64,000 nt of DNA from Nocardia terrae (GTDB taxonomy: Bacteria; Actinomycetota; Actinomycetes; Mycobacteriales; Mycobacteriaceae), in the NCBI RefSeq assembly GCF_009760405.1, contig NZ_WRPP01000005.1, forward strand, positions 1 to 64,000, read 5' to 3'. Numbering within the stretch: the stretch's first letter is position 1; each line of letters starts with the position of its first letter. Below the pieces are notes generated by a model. It searched no databases, was not told the DNA's origin, and saw only the letters and a program-made list of their open reading frames with translations. Made by a program: the position numbers and the translations under genes. Shown piece after piece: positions 32,760 through 40,476 of this stretch.

Positions 32760-32778
32760 ATAGGTCAGGCTTACCTAA
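32760..32778. promoter_or_regulatory. IdeR/DtxR-type iron box
   Basis: ATAGGTCAGGCTTACCTAA matches the IdeR consensus TTAGGTTAGGCTAACCTAA at 16 of 19 positions. It lies about 135 bases upstream of the thioesterase (minus) and 160 bases upstream of the lipoprotein (plus), in a 313-base gap. Otherwise this gap holds only the hairpin, the direct repeats and a possible TTGACA at 32873. Either neighbour could be iron-regulated. Confidence 0.65.
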
Positions 32779-32840
32779 CATGGCAACCGTCTCGGGATGA
32801 CCGGCTCGATGTCAACTGATCCACGGATCCTGAAGGCGGC

Positions 32841-32867
32841 TTCAGGCTTCTTCAGGGACGGTTCAGA
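32841..32867 (+). promoter_or_regulatory. Direct-repeat array, likely OmpR-family operator
   Basis: TTCAGG at 32841, TTCAGG at 32851 and TTCAGA at 32862 recur at 10-11 base steps, one helical turn, as expected for head-to-tail binding of OmpR-type regulators. TTGACA follows at 32873-32878. The array is upstream of the lipoprotein-response regulator-kinase genes and may mediate autoregulation. Confidence 0.55.
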
Positions 32868-32937
32868 CCGCATTGACATCGTTCATGCATCGGCAGGCCG
32901 ATCCGGGCCGCTGATCCGAACGATGAAGGAGCACAGC

Positions 32938-33729
32938 ATGAACCGCCGCCCCCTGACCGTCGCCCGCCGACACCGCGCCCTTGCGGCGTCAGTGCTGATC
33001 GGGGCGCTCGCGGTGGGATCAGCGGCCTGCAGTTCCGGTTCCGACACCGGGGTCGAGATGGTGCGTGCGACCGCCGCGACGACCAAGGAGTTCGCCGACA
33101 TCGATACGGCGAAGGCGACCGGGTTCGTCGAGACGGGTGGCCCGGCCGTCTCCTGGGCCGCGGCGGCCGATACGGCCGAGAAGTCGGTGGCGGGCGGCTC
33201 GGTCACCGACCTGACCCTGGACAACGGGGTCTGGGAGGTCGACGTCATGACCTCCGAACCGCGGGTGCACAACGTCGCCGTGGATGCCGCCACCGGTGCG
33301 CTGTTGAGCAGTCGGGCCGACCGCATGCCGGACCGGGCCCGTTCGTATCTGCAGATCCCGCTGGCCAAGCTCGCGGCGGCCACGGTGTCGCGCGTCGAGG
33401 CCGGGCAGGTCGCGCTCGCGGCGGCCGGGCAGGGGCATGTCAGCGAGGTGTCGATCCAGGGCAGTGAGAGCCGTCCGCAGTGGCGCATCGAGGTCACCGA
33501 CGGCGCGACACGGCACGAGATCGAGGTCGATGCCCGGTCTGCGGCCGTGGTTCGCCACGAGACGGAACGAGACCGTGGGAACGAGCGGCCGCGCGTCGCC
33601 GACCGGGCGCGCGAAGTGTCCGAGGATCGCGGTGTTTCGGAGCAGCCTCGCTGGCAGGAGCGTGCTCGCGAGCGTTCGGGTGATTTCGGCCGCGACTACC
33701 ACGATTGGTCGGTGTACCTGCCTCGGTGA
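32938..33729 (+). CDS. PepSY-like lipoprotein of a two-component module
   Basis: Signal peptide ending in the lipobox VGSAAC with Cys31 predicts an exported lipoprotein. The 263-residue protein has two PepSY-like stretches, one around VWEVDVMTSEPRVHNVAVDAATGALL and one around PQWRIEVTDGATRHEIEVDARSAAVV, each preceded by an AA-rich helix. The C-terminus is a charged Arg/Glu/Asp-rich tail. AAGGAG precedes the ATG. It lies 59 bases upstream of the response regulator and probably belongs to the same envelope-stress module, perhaps sensing or inhibiting proteases. Confidence 0.8.
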   Translation: MNRRPLTVARRHRALAASVLIGALAVGSAACSSGSDTGVEMVRATAATTKEFADIDTAKATGFVETGGPAVSWAAAADTAEKSVAGGSVTDLTLDNGVWEVDVMTSEPRVHNVAVDAATGALLSSRADRMPDRARSYLQIPLAKLAAATVSRVEAGQVALAAAGQGHVSEVSIQGSESRPQWRIEVTDGATRHEIEVDARSAAVVRHETERDRGNERPRVADRAREVSEDRGVSEQPRWQERARERSGDFGRDYHDWSVYLPR

Positions 33730-33788
33730 GCGCGGTCGGGACAAATGACCCGTGAAATCGGTAGCGGGTGTTCATTAGTGTCGACACG

Positions 33789-34487
33789 ATGAGCTCCCGC
33801 ATCCTGATCGTCGAGGACGAGGTCTCGCTGACCAAGGTCCTGCGGCGCGGGTTCGAGGCGGAGGGCCTGCGTGTCGATGTCGCCCACGACGGGAACGAGG
33901 GGCTGCGGCTGGCGCTCGAATCCGACTACGACGCCATCGTTCTCGACGTGATGCTGCCCGGCATCGACGGGCACCGGGTCTGTTCGATGATCCGCGCGGC
34001 CGGACTGTGGACGCCGATCCTCATGCTGACCGCCAAGGACAGCGAATACGACGTCGCCGAAGGGTTGGACACCGGCGCCGACGACTATCTGACCAAGCCG
34101 TTCTCGTATCTGGTGCTGCAGGCCCGGCTGCGCGCGCTGCTGCGTCGCGCTGCCCGGGGCCGGGCCGAGACCGTCGTGGTGGGCGATCTGCGGCTGACCC
34201 TCGCCTCGCGCCGCTGCACCCGGCTGGGCACCGAGATACCGCTCACCGCCAAGGAATTCGACCTGCTCGCCGCACTGGCGCACCGGCCCGGTACGACGGT
34301 GTCGAAAGGCGCTCTGCTGGAAGAGGTCTGGGACCTGCCCGCCGAGAGCGATCCCAATATCGTCGAGGTTCACATCAGCGCCCTGCGCCGGAAGATCGAT
34401 CAGCCCTTCGGCCACGCCGACAAGCTGGTGCACACCTCGCGCGGCCTGGGCTACCGGCTCGTGCCCGCCGAGACCGAATCCGCGTGA
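33789..34487 (+). CDS. OmpR-family response regulator
   Basis: Receiver domain with phospho-acceptor Asp in IVLDVMLPGIDG, acidic pair VEDE near residue 9, switch Thr in MLTAKDS and Lys in YLTKPF. The C-terminal winged helix has LTAKEFDLLAALAHRPGTTVSKGALLEEVWD and VEVHISALRRKID, typical of OmpR/PhoB. The ATG at 33789 gives 232 residues; an upstream GTG is possible. The stop overlaps the kinase GTG by four bases. It probably binds the TTCAGG repeats upstream of the lipoprotein gene. Confidence 0.95.
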   Translation: MSSRILIVEDEVSLTKVLRRGFEAEGLRVDVAHDGNEGLRLALESDYDAIVLDVMLPGIDGHRVCSMIRAAGLWTPILMLTAKDSEYDVAEGLDTGADDYLTKPFSYLVLQARLRALLRRAARGRAETVVVGDLRLTLASRRCTRLGTEIPLTAKEFDLLAALAHRPGTTVSKGALLEEVWDLPAESDPNIVEVHISALRRKIDQPFGHADKLVHTSRGLGYRLVPAETESA

Positions 34488-35854
34488 GCCGCCGCGTTTT
34501 TCCGATCGCTTCGGTCCGGGTGAAGACCACCGTGGGCGCGTTGGTGATCGTCGCCGTCGCCCTGCTGGCCGCCTACGCGGGCCTGCTCGCGGTGACCCGG
34601 CACGGGCTGGTCGCCTCCGCCGAACGGACCGCGCGGATCCGCGCCGAGGCGGTCGGGCGGTCCGCCGCCGACGGCACGCTCGTGCAACGGCTAGCCATCC
34701 CGGAGGGCGAGGACAGCCTGCTGCAGGTGGTGGCCGATGACGGCCGGATCCTCGCGGCCAGTCACAATCTGACCGGGCAGGCACCGGTCGCTTCCTTCGC
34801 GCCCTCCCCCGACAGCGCGGCCGCGGCCCGCGGCCTGCGGGTGCGCACGGATGGGCGCGATCATCCGTATCGGGTGGTCGCGGTCCGCACGACCGCGGGC
34901 GACACCCCCGCGACGGTGTACGCGGGCACCTCCCTCGAAACCGCCGAGTACGCCGAGCAATTGATCCGCGACGCCATGCTGCCCAGCATCCCGGCGCTGC
35001 TCGCGCTGGTCGGTGCGGTCACCTGGGCCGCCACGGGGCGAGCACTGCGGCCGGTGGAGGCGATCCGCGTCCAGGTCGCCGAGATCACCGAGCACGATCT
35101 GGGCCGCCGGGTGCCCGTGCCCGCTTCCCGCGACGAGATCGCGCGACTGTCCACGACCATGAACGACACTCTCGACCGTCTCGAACAGTCCATGGAAAGG
35201 CAACGGAGATTCGTCGCCGACGCCTCTCACGAACTGCGCAATCCCATTGCGGCCCTGCGGGCTCACGTGGAGATGTCGCTGGCCCATCCCGAATTGCTGG
35301 ACGGCCCGGACCTTCTCGACGATGTGGTCCGAGTCCAGCAGCTCGCCGACGATCTGCTGCTGCTGGCCCGCATCGACGCGGGCGACCACCCCGACCGGAC
35401 GACCGTGGACCTGTCCGCCCTCGCCGCCGAAGTGCTGCGCGAGCGCCCCGAGGGCCGCGTCCCCGTCGTGCTCGAGGCACCCGGAACCGCTGCGGTGAGC
35501 GCCAATCGGGGACAGCTGGCGCGAGTCCTGAACAACCTGCTCGACAATGCCCAGCGCCACGCGGAATCGCGAATCACACTGGCTGTCACCGTCATTGGAG
35601 ACCACACCACGGTCGAGGTACGCGACGACGGGTCGGGCATCGCGGCCGCTGACCGCGAGCGCGTCTTCACCCGCTTCACCCGCCTGGACGAGTCCCGCAG
35701 CCGCGACGCCGGCGGCACCGGCCTCGGCCTGGCCATCGCCCGCGATATCGCCACCGCGCACGGCGGCACCCTCACCGCGCACCCGGCTCGGTCTCGGGGC
35801 GCGCGCCTGGTTCTCACCCTGCCGTCACCGGCATGGTCGGCGCATACCCACTGA
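34484..35854 (+). CDS. Sensor histidine kinase
   Basis: Membrane kinase of 456 residues. Helix 1 is near residues 16-38, an extracytoplasmic sensor of about 120 residues follows, and helix 2 is near 165-185. A HAMP segment (RPVEAIRVQVAEITEHDLGRRVPVP) leads to the phospho-acceptor His in FVADASHELRNPIAALRAHVEM. The ATPase domain has NLLDNAQRHA (N box), VRDDGSGI (G1), FTRFTRLDESRSRDAGGTGLGL. The GTG start overlaps the response regulator stop. It is the cognate partner of that regulator; the stimulus is unknown. Confidence 0.95.
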   Translation: MSRRVFPIASVRVKTTVGALVIVAVALLAAYAGLLAVTRHGLVASAERTARIRAEAVGRSAADGTLVQRLAIPEGEDSLLQVVADDGRILAASHNLTGQAPVASFAPSPDSAAAARGLRVRTDGRDHPYRVVAVRTTAGDTPATVYAGTSLETAEYAEQLIRDAMLPSIPALLALVGAVTWAATGRALRPVEAIRVQVAEITEHDLGRRVPVPASRDEIARLSTTMNDTLDRLEQSMERQRRFVADASHELRNPIAALRAHVEMSLAHPELLDGPDLLDDVVRVQQLADDLLLLARIDAGDHPDRTTVDLSALAAEVLRERPEGRVPVVLEAPGTAAVSANRGQLARVLNNLLDNAQRHAESRITLAVTVIGDHTTVEVRDDGSGIAAADRERVFTRFTRLDESRSRDAGGTGLGLAIARDIATAHGGTLTAHPARSRGARLVLTLPSPAWSAHTH

Positions 35855-35917
35855 CACGACCGCTGTTCGCCGGAGGCTTCGGCAGACGCCGACCCCAGGG
35901 TGGTTATTTCGTGGCGG

Positions 35918-36088
35918 CTACCAGCGGTACCAGCGTCCGCGACCACCGGCGGTATCAGCGCTGCGGAACACGAACCCGAGAGCCCAGATCACCAGCACGG
36001 CGATGGCAACCCACCAGAGAACCTTCACGAGGAATCCCAGCCCGACGAAAACGAGAGCGAGCAGCAGCACCAAAAGCAATACGGCCAT
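35918..36088 (-). CDS. Small hydrophobic membrane protein ending in RGRWYRW
   Basis: The 56-residue protein consists of two packed hydrophobic helices (MAVLLLVLLLALVFVGLGF and WWVAIAVLVIWALGFVF) and a basic aromatic tail RGRWYRW. Proteins of this layout and tail occur in streptomycetes under the name hydrophobic protein, from memory. AGGAGG lies at good spacing before the ATG at 36088. It is shorter than most annotation cut-offs and stands convergent to the kinase gene. Function unknown. Confidence 0.8.
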   Translation of the reverse strand: MAVLLLVLLLALVFVGLGFLVKVLWWVAIAVLVIWALGFVFRSADTAGGRGRWYRW

Positions 36089-36231
36089 ATCCGTCAACCT
36101 CCTGATCGGTGCGTACCCGCCACCGTGAGTTGCTAACGGGCGGCGGTCACGCCCCGGGCACGACATCGTTTACCAGGTGTTTCGGTGGTAGCACCGCACC
36201 AGGGAGGCGTCGGGTTGTGAAGGAGTGCGAC

Positions 36232-36666
36232 ATGGATACCTCGAAGGACGGACCGGACGACAGCGGGACGCTGTCGGTGTTCGACCGGTTTGCCACCAGC
36301 ACCAGCGAGTGGGCTTCTCGGCCGGGGTTTTTCGTCCTGTGCGTGGCGCTGGTGGTGATCTGGGTGCCATCGATCCTGGTGCTGCCGAGCATCGACACCT
36401 GGCAACTGGTCATCAACACCGCCACGACCATCATCACCTTCCTGCTGGTGGCGCTGCTGCAGAACACGCAGCGGCGCAGTGACGCCGCGGTGCAGGACAA
36501 GCTCAACGCGATCGCGGGCGCGCTGGCCGCCTTCATGGGTGAGCTCAGCGCCGAATATCCGGAGCTCGATCGCCATCGCAGTGAACTCGCCAACGCGGTG
36601 GGTTTGGAGAAGCGCGAGGGATCACGCGGACAGACGAGCAGACATCAATCCGGATCTGCGGGGTAG
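36232..36666 (+). CDS. Low-affinity iron permease family protein (PF04120-type)
   Basis: The 144-residue protein has FDRFATSTSEWASRPGFFVLCVALVVIWVPS, then WQLVINTATTIITFLLVALLQNTQRRSDAAVQDKLNAI, the complete two-helix signature of this family. The bacterial members are annotated by similarity to yeast Fet4-like sequences and their transport activity is unproven. GAAGGAG precedes the ATG. It stands 41 bases before the LLM oxidoreductase gene. Confidence 0.88.
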   Translation: MDTSKDGPDDSGTLSVFDRFATSTSEWASRPGFFVLCVALVVIWVPSILVLPSIDTWQLVINTATTIITFLLVALLQNTQRRSDAAVQDKLNAIAGALAAFMGELSAEYPELDRHRSELANAVGLEKREGSRGQTSRHQSGSAG

Positions 36667-36707
36667 CTCGTCGGTATCCCGTTGAGCGACCGCGAAGGAG
36701 CGAACCT

Positions 36708-37694
36708 GTGACCAGATTCGGATACACGCTGATGACCGAGCAGAGCGGCCCCCGCGAACTCGTCGGCTACGCCGCGGCCGCGGAACGCGCCGGATTCGAT
36801 TTCCTGGTCAGCAGCGACCATTTCTCCCCCTGGCTCCAGGAGCAGGGGCACGCGCCGCACGCGTGGACGCTGCTCGGCGCGGTCGCGCAGGCCACCGAGT
36901 CGATTCCGCTGATGACCTACGTGACGTGCCCGACCATGCGGTACCACCCGGTGGTGGTGGCCCAGCAGGCCGCCACCCTGCAGATCCTCGCCGGCGGCCG
37001 TTTCACGCTGGGGCTGGGCAGCGGGGAGAGCCTCAACGAGCACGTGGTGGGTGCGGGCTGGCCCGGACTCGCCGAGCGGCACGAGCGCCTCGAGGAAGCG
37101 ATACGCATCATCCGCGACCTGCATTCGGGCCGGACGGTGAGCCGACGCGGACATTGGTATCGGGTCGATTCCGCACGCATCTGGGACCTGCCGGCCCAGC
37201 CCGTTCCGATCGCGGTCGCGGTGTCGGGCCCACGCTCGGTGGAACGCTTCGCCCCGCTGGCCGACGAGATGATCAGCACCGAACCCGACGAAGACCTGGT
37301 GCGGTCCTGGCACGATGCCAAGCCCGACGGTTCGGCACGGATCACCGGTCAGGTCCCACTGAGCTGGGATGCCCACCGCGACAAGGCCGTTCAACGCGCC
37401 CACGAACAGTTCCGCTGGTCCACCGGCGGCTGGGACGTGAACTCGAACCTGCCCACCACCGACGCCTTCGCCGCCGCGACGCGACTGGTACGACCCGAGG
37501 ATGTCGCCGACACCATCGCCTGCGGCCCGGACCTCGACTCGGTCGTCGATTCGGTCCGCCCTTACTGGGAAGCCGGTTTCACCGACATCGCCCTCGTCCA
37601 GATCGGCGACGAGGCACAACAACGCTTCCTCACCGAAGCCGCCACACCCCTGCTGGAGAAGCTACGGGACGCAGCTTCCCGCGGCCAGAAGTAG
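36708..37694 (+). CDS. LLM-class F420-dependent oxidoreductase
   Basis: Luciferase-like monooxygenase fold of 328 residues, FGD/TIGR03557 type: GYTLMTEQ, AGFDFLVSSDHFSPWL, TYVTCPTMRYHPVVVAQQAATLQIL, FTLGLGSGESLNEHV and WPGLAERHERLEEAIRIIR. These match F420-dependent glucose-6-phosphate dehydrogenase relatives. It probably uses F420, common in mycolic-acid actinomycetes, to oxidise or reduce an unknown substrate. The GTG start follows GAAGGAG. No functional link to the preceding permease-like gene is clear. Confidence 0.9.
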   Translation: MTRFGYTLMTEQSGPRELVGYAAAAERAGFDFLVSSDHFSPWLQEQGHAPHAWTLLGAVAQATESIPLMTYVTCPTMRYHPVVVAQQAATLQILAGGRFTLGLGSGESLNEHVVGAGWPGLAERHERLEEAIRIIRDLHSGRTVSRRGHWYRVDSARIWDLPAQPVPIAVAVSGPRSVERFAPLADEMISTEPDEDLVRSWHDAKPDGSARITGQVPLSWDAHRDKAVQRAHEQFRWSTGGWDVNSNLPTTDAFAAATRLVRPEDVADTIACGPDLDSVVDSVRPYWEAGFTDIALVQIGDEAQQRFLTEAATPLLEKLRDAASRGQK

Positions 37695-37884
37695 ATCCAA
37701 CGCTGTCCGTGACGATCCCTACCGCCACAGGCCATCTCGGCCGTGCGGGGCGGTGGACCGGCTCACAGCTCGCACCTGGCTTACACCAATTTCGCACTGA
37801 TGTTCCAGCGCAACGATGTTCAGGGCGCGCGGAACGATCGAGCCGTGTGCGCCGGAATGACCCCCGACGACAGGAGATGCATCT

Positions 37885-38127
37885 ATGTCCCACTCGAGGT
37901 TGTCGAGAATCGCCGCTACCGCCGCGATCTCCCTCGGATTGCTCGGGGCGGCAGCGGGTATCGCTGCCGCCGACCCGGCGCCCGATCAGCCCGGCGGTCC
38001 AGTCGCAGGACAGTGCCCTCCGCCCGGAGATTCCCAGGGCCAGCCGCCGCAGGGGCAACCGCCGCAAGGCCAGCCGCCGCAGGGTGAGCCGCCTCAGGGG
38101 CAGCCGCCGCAGTGTCCGGCGTCCTGA
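37885..38127 (+). CDS. Small secreted Pro/Gln/Gly-repeat protein
   Basis: Of 80 residues, the first 29 form a signal peptide ending IAAA. The mature part is almost entirely five-residue units of the type PPQGQ (residues about 51-76), bounded by Cys44 and Cys77, which could form a disulfide closing the repeat tract. AGGAGATG precedes the ATG. No family is recognised; such repeats suggest an extended polyproline-like structure in the envelope. The number of repeats may vary between strains. Confidence 0.75.
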   Translation: MSHSRLSRIAATAAISLGLLGAAAGIAAADPAPDQPGGPVAGQCPPPGDSQGQPPQGQPPQGQPPQGEPPQGQPPQCPAS

Positions 38128-38158
38128 TCTGACCCCTGCCGCGAGGTGGAACCCCGCC

Positions 38159-38590
38159 CTAGCCGGCGTCGGCGTCGGCGTGGGTGGGGTTGGCGGCGTT
38201 GAGGAGTCGGTACAGGGTGGCGCGGTCGGATGGGGGGAGGGTGCCGATCGTGGTGTCGAGGATCTCGTTCATCAGCAGGGAGCCCTTGCGGTGTGCCTGT
38301 TCGCCTTCGGGGGTGAGGCGGTGGCGGATCGCTCGGCCGGGGCCCGCGACTCGGACGAGTAGGCCGCGGTCGATCATGCGGGTTGCCAGTGTCCCCATGG
38401 ATTGGTCGGTTTGGAAGGTCAGCTGGGCCAGGGTGTGGAGCGAGGCGTCGGGATGTTCGTGCAGGTTGCGCAGGACGTCCCATTGGGCCAGGGACAGGCC
38501 GAGCTCGGCGAGGCGGCGGTTGGCTTCGCGGTGGTGGTGCCATTGCAGTCGTTTGACCGCCTGACCGACTTGTTGGAGGGAAGGGTCCAC
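38159..38590 (-). CDS. MarR family transcriptional regulator
   Basis: Winged-helix dimer of 143 residues with LSLAQWDVLRNLHEHPDASLHTLAQLTFQTDQSMGTLATRMIDRGLLVRVAG and a wing RAIRHRLTPEGEQAH. It is divergent from the alpha/beta hydrolase gene. Its GTG start at 38590 lies close to TCCTTATATAAGGA palindromes. It probably represses itself and the hydrolase. Confidence 0.92.
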   Translation of the reverse strand: MDPSLQQVGQAVKRLQWHHHREANRRLAELGLSLAQWDVLRNLHEHPDASLHTLAQLTFQTDQSMGTLATRMIDRGLLVRVAGPGRAIRHRLTPEGEQAHRKGSLLMNEILDTTIGTLPPSDRATLYRLLNAANPTHADADAG

Positions 38591-38617
38591 GGCGACAGTG
38601 TATCCCCGAATTCATCT

Positions 38618-38656
38618 TCCTTATATAAGGAGCTTGATATAAGCTTCCTTATATAG
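38618..38656. promoter_or_regulatory. MarR operator candidates
   Basis: TCCTTATATAAGGA (38618-38631) is a perfect 14-base palindrome, and TCCTTATATAG (38646-38656) repeats its first half. Both are strikingly AT-rich for this genome and lie between the divergent MarR and hydrolase genes, overlapping the likely promoters. Confidence 0.75.
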
Positions 38657-38695
38657 TCGGGAGCGGTTGCAGCTCCCGGAGATTCGGAGATTTCG

Positions 38696-39478
38696 ATGAC
38701 CATCCATTCCCTCACCGGGTTCGGCGAGCCCGTCCAGTTGACCGTCGACGATCGCGGCACCGGCGACCCGATCCTGCTGCTGCACGGCGGCGCGGGACCG
38801 ATCTCGGTCGACGGCCTCGCGCAGGCGCTGGGCGAGCACCACCGGGTGCTCACGCCGACCCATCCCGGATTCGAGGACACTCCGCGACCGGAAAACCTCA
38901 CGAGCATGGCCGATTTGGCCCGGCGGTACCGCGCACTGCTCGAAGCCCTGGATCTCACGGACGTGACCGTGGTCGGCAATTCGATCGGGGGCTGGATCGC
39001 CGCCGAGCTCGCCCTGCTCGGTGACCCACGCGTCGCGCGGGTCGTCCTCGCCGACGCGGCCGGACTGGATCTGCCGCAGACCCCGATCGCCGACTTCTTC
39101 GCGCTCACCTTCGACCAGCTCGCCGACCTGAGCTACTGCCGCCCCGACGACTTCCGCATCGACCCGAGCACCCTTTCCCCGCAACGCCTTTCGACCATGG
39201 ACGGAAACCGCGCCGCCCTGCAGACCTACGGCGGCACGGCCATGACGGACCCGCATCTGCTCGACCGGCTCCCGGCCATCGCGGTCCCGACCTTGGTGGT
39301 GTGGGGCGAGTGCGACCGCATGATCCCCGTCGCACACGGCCACGCCTTCGCGTCGGCCATCCCCGGCGCACGCCTCGAACTCATCGAGAATGCGGGCCAT
39401 CTCCCGCAATTGGAAACGCCGAAGCATTTCGTCGAGCTCGTCGAAGACTTTCTCGACACTCCGAGAGAGGCCGACTGA
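38696..39478 (+). CDS. Alpha/beta hydrolase
   Basis: Cytoplasmic alpha/beta-fold hydrolase of 260 residues. The nucleophile Ser is in VVGNSIGGW, the oxyanion region in LLLHGGAGP, the acid Asp in VWGECDRMIP, and the catalytic His in IENAGHLPQLE. Context suggests MarR-regulated hydrolysis of a small ester or amide. It is convergent with the SDR-like gene; no substrate is evident. Confidence 0.9.
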   Translation: MTIHSLTGFGEPVQLTVDDRGTGDPILLLHGGAGPISVDGLAQALGEHHRVLTPTHPGFEDTPRPENLTSMADLARRYRALLEALDLTDVTVVGNSIGGWIAAELALLGDPRVARVVLADAAGLDLPQTPIADFFALTFDQLADLSYCRPDDFRIDPSTLSPQRLSTMDGNRAALQTYGGTAMTDPHLLDRLPAIAVPTLVVWGECDRMIPVAHGHAFASAIPGARLELIENAGHLPQLETPKHFVELVEDFLDTPREAD

Positions 39479-39489
39479 CCCGACACCGG

Positions 39490-40371
39490 TCAGGAGGACG
39501 CGGTAGTGGCCGCGTAGGGCACGACCGTCGCGCGGCCGGACGCCGGCGACCAGGGCAATACCTTTCCGCCACGGACGAGTTCGCCGTAGTGCGCGGGATC
39601 TACCGGGCCGAGGGCGAGGTCCACAAGGCCGTTGGCCGCTTGGGCCGGGGTGGGCGCGTCGCTGACGTTCCACCACAGGGCCGAAGTAGGGGTGTTGATC
39701 ATTCCCGGGCAGACGGCGGCGAGGAGAATGCCACGGGCACTGTCGGATTCGCGGCGGTCCGCGGCGAGGATGCGGACGGCGGCGACCTGCGCGATCTTGG
39801 AGGGGATATTGACGAAGCCGGGCCAGTCGCCGGAGCGGGCGCTGCCGTCGGCGACCGCGTCACGCCAGCGCGCCACCTGATGGTCGAGGTCGTCGAGGGA
39901 GCCGGGACCATCGAAGCGGTCGTGCAGGCTCGGGGCCAGGTGGTGGAGGGTGCCCAGGGAACTCGCCACGATGATCAGACGGGCGTTGTCGCGGAGGATC
40001 GGGGCGAACGCGCGCAGCAGCCGGGTGGTGCCGAAGTTGTTGACCTCCACGTAGTCCCGGACGATCCGGCGCGGGTCGTCGTCGGGGCCGACGCGCATGA
40101 CGGCATTGCCGAAGACGACGTCCACCCCGCCGTGCCGAGATTTCAGTTGCGCGGCAAGGCGTTCGGCGGCAGTGGGATCGGCGACGTCGAGCAGCTCCCC
40201 GCGTACCTGTGCGCCACCGGCGGGCATGGCGGCGACGGCCGCGCCGACCCGGTCGAGATCGCGGCCGGTGAGGTAGACGGTGTCCTCGGGCTCCAGTCGC
40301 TGGGCGAGACCTTCGACCAGGGCCAGTCCCAGGCCCTGGGTGGCTCCGGTGACGAGTGCGACGGTACTCAT
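39490..40371 (-). CDS. SDR-fold protein lacking the catalytic tyrosine
   Basis: Carbonyl-reductase-like SDR of 293 residues. The cofactor loop TGATQGLGLA and the order of strands are intact, but the usual Y-x-x-x-K is replaced by Asn-Ile-Pro-Ser-Lys in VNIPSKIAQVAAVR. The NAG motif reads GNAVM. IVASSLGTL keeps the Ser. It may be a non-catalytic or altered-mechanism SDR. It is divergent from a LysR gene (105 bases) and is presumably its target. Confidence 0.82.
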   Translation of the reverse strand: MSTVALVTGATQGLGLALVEGLAQRLEPEDTVYLTGRDLDRVGAAVAAMPAGGAQVRGELLDVADPTAAERLAAQLKSRHGGVDVVFGNAVMRVGPDDDPRRIVRDYVEVNNFGTTRLLRAFAPILRDNARLIIVASSLGTLHHLAPSLHDRFDGPGSLDDLDHQVARWRDAVADGSARSGDWPGFVNIPSKIAQVAAVRILAADRRESDSARGILLAAVCPGMINTPTSALWWNVSDAPTPAQAANGLVDLALGPVDPAHYGELVRGGKVLPWSPASGRATVVPYAATTASS

Positions 40372-40476
40372 TTCGCTCCTCCGATGGTGTTGTCCCGCAA
40401 GCTCATGCGTCCACGCTAGGAGCTCGCCGGACATGTCGGCAGCGAGAATTCTGCAAGGGTGGTATGCGTAAATGTC

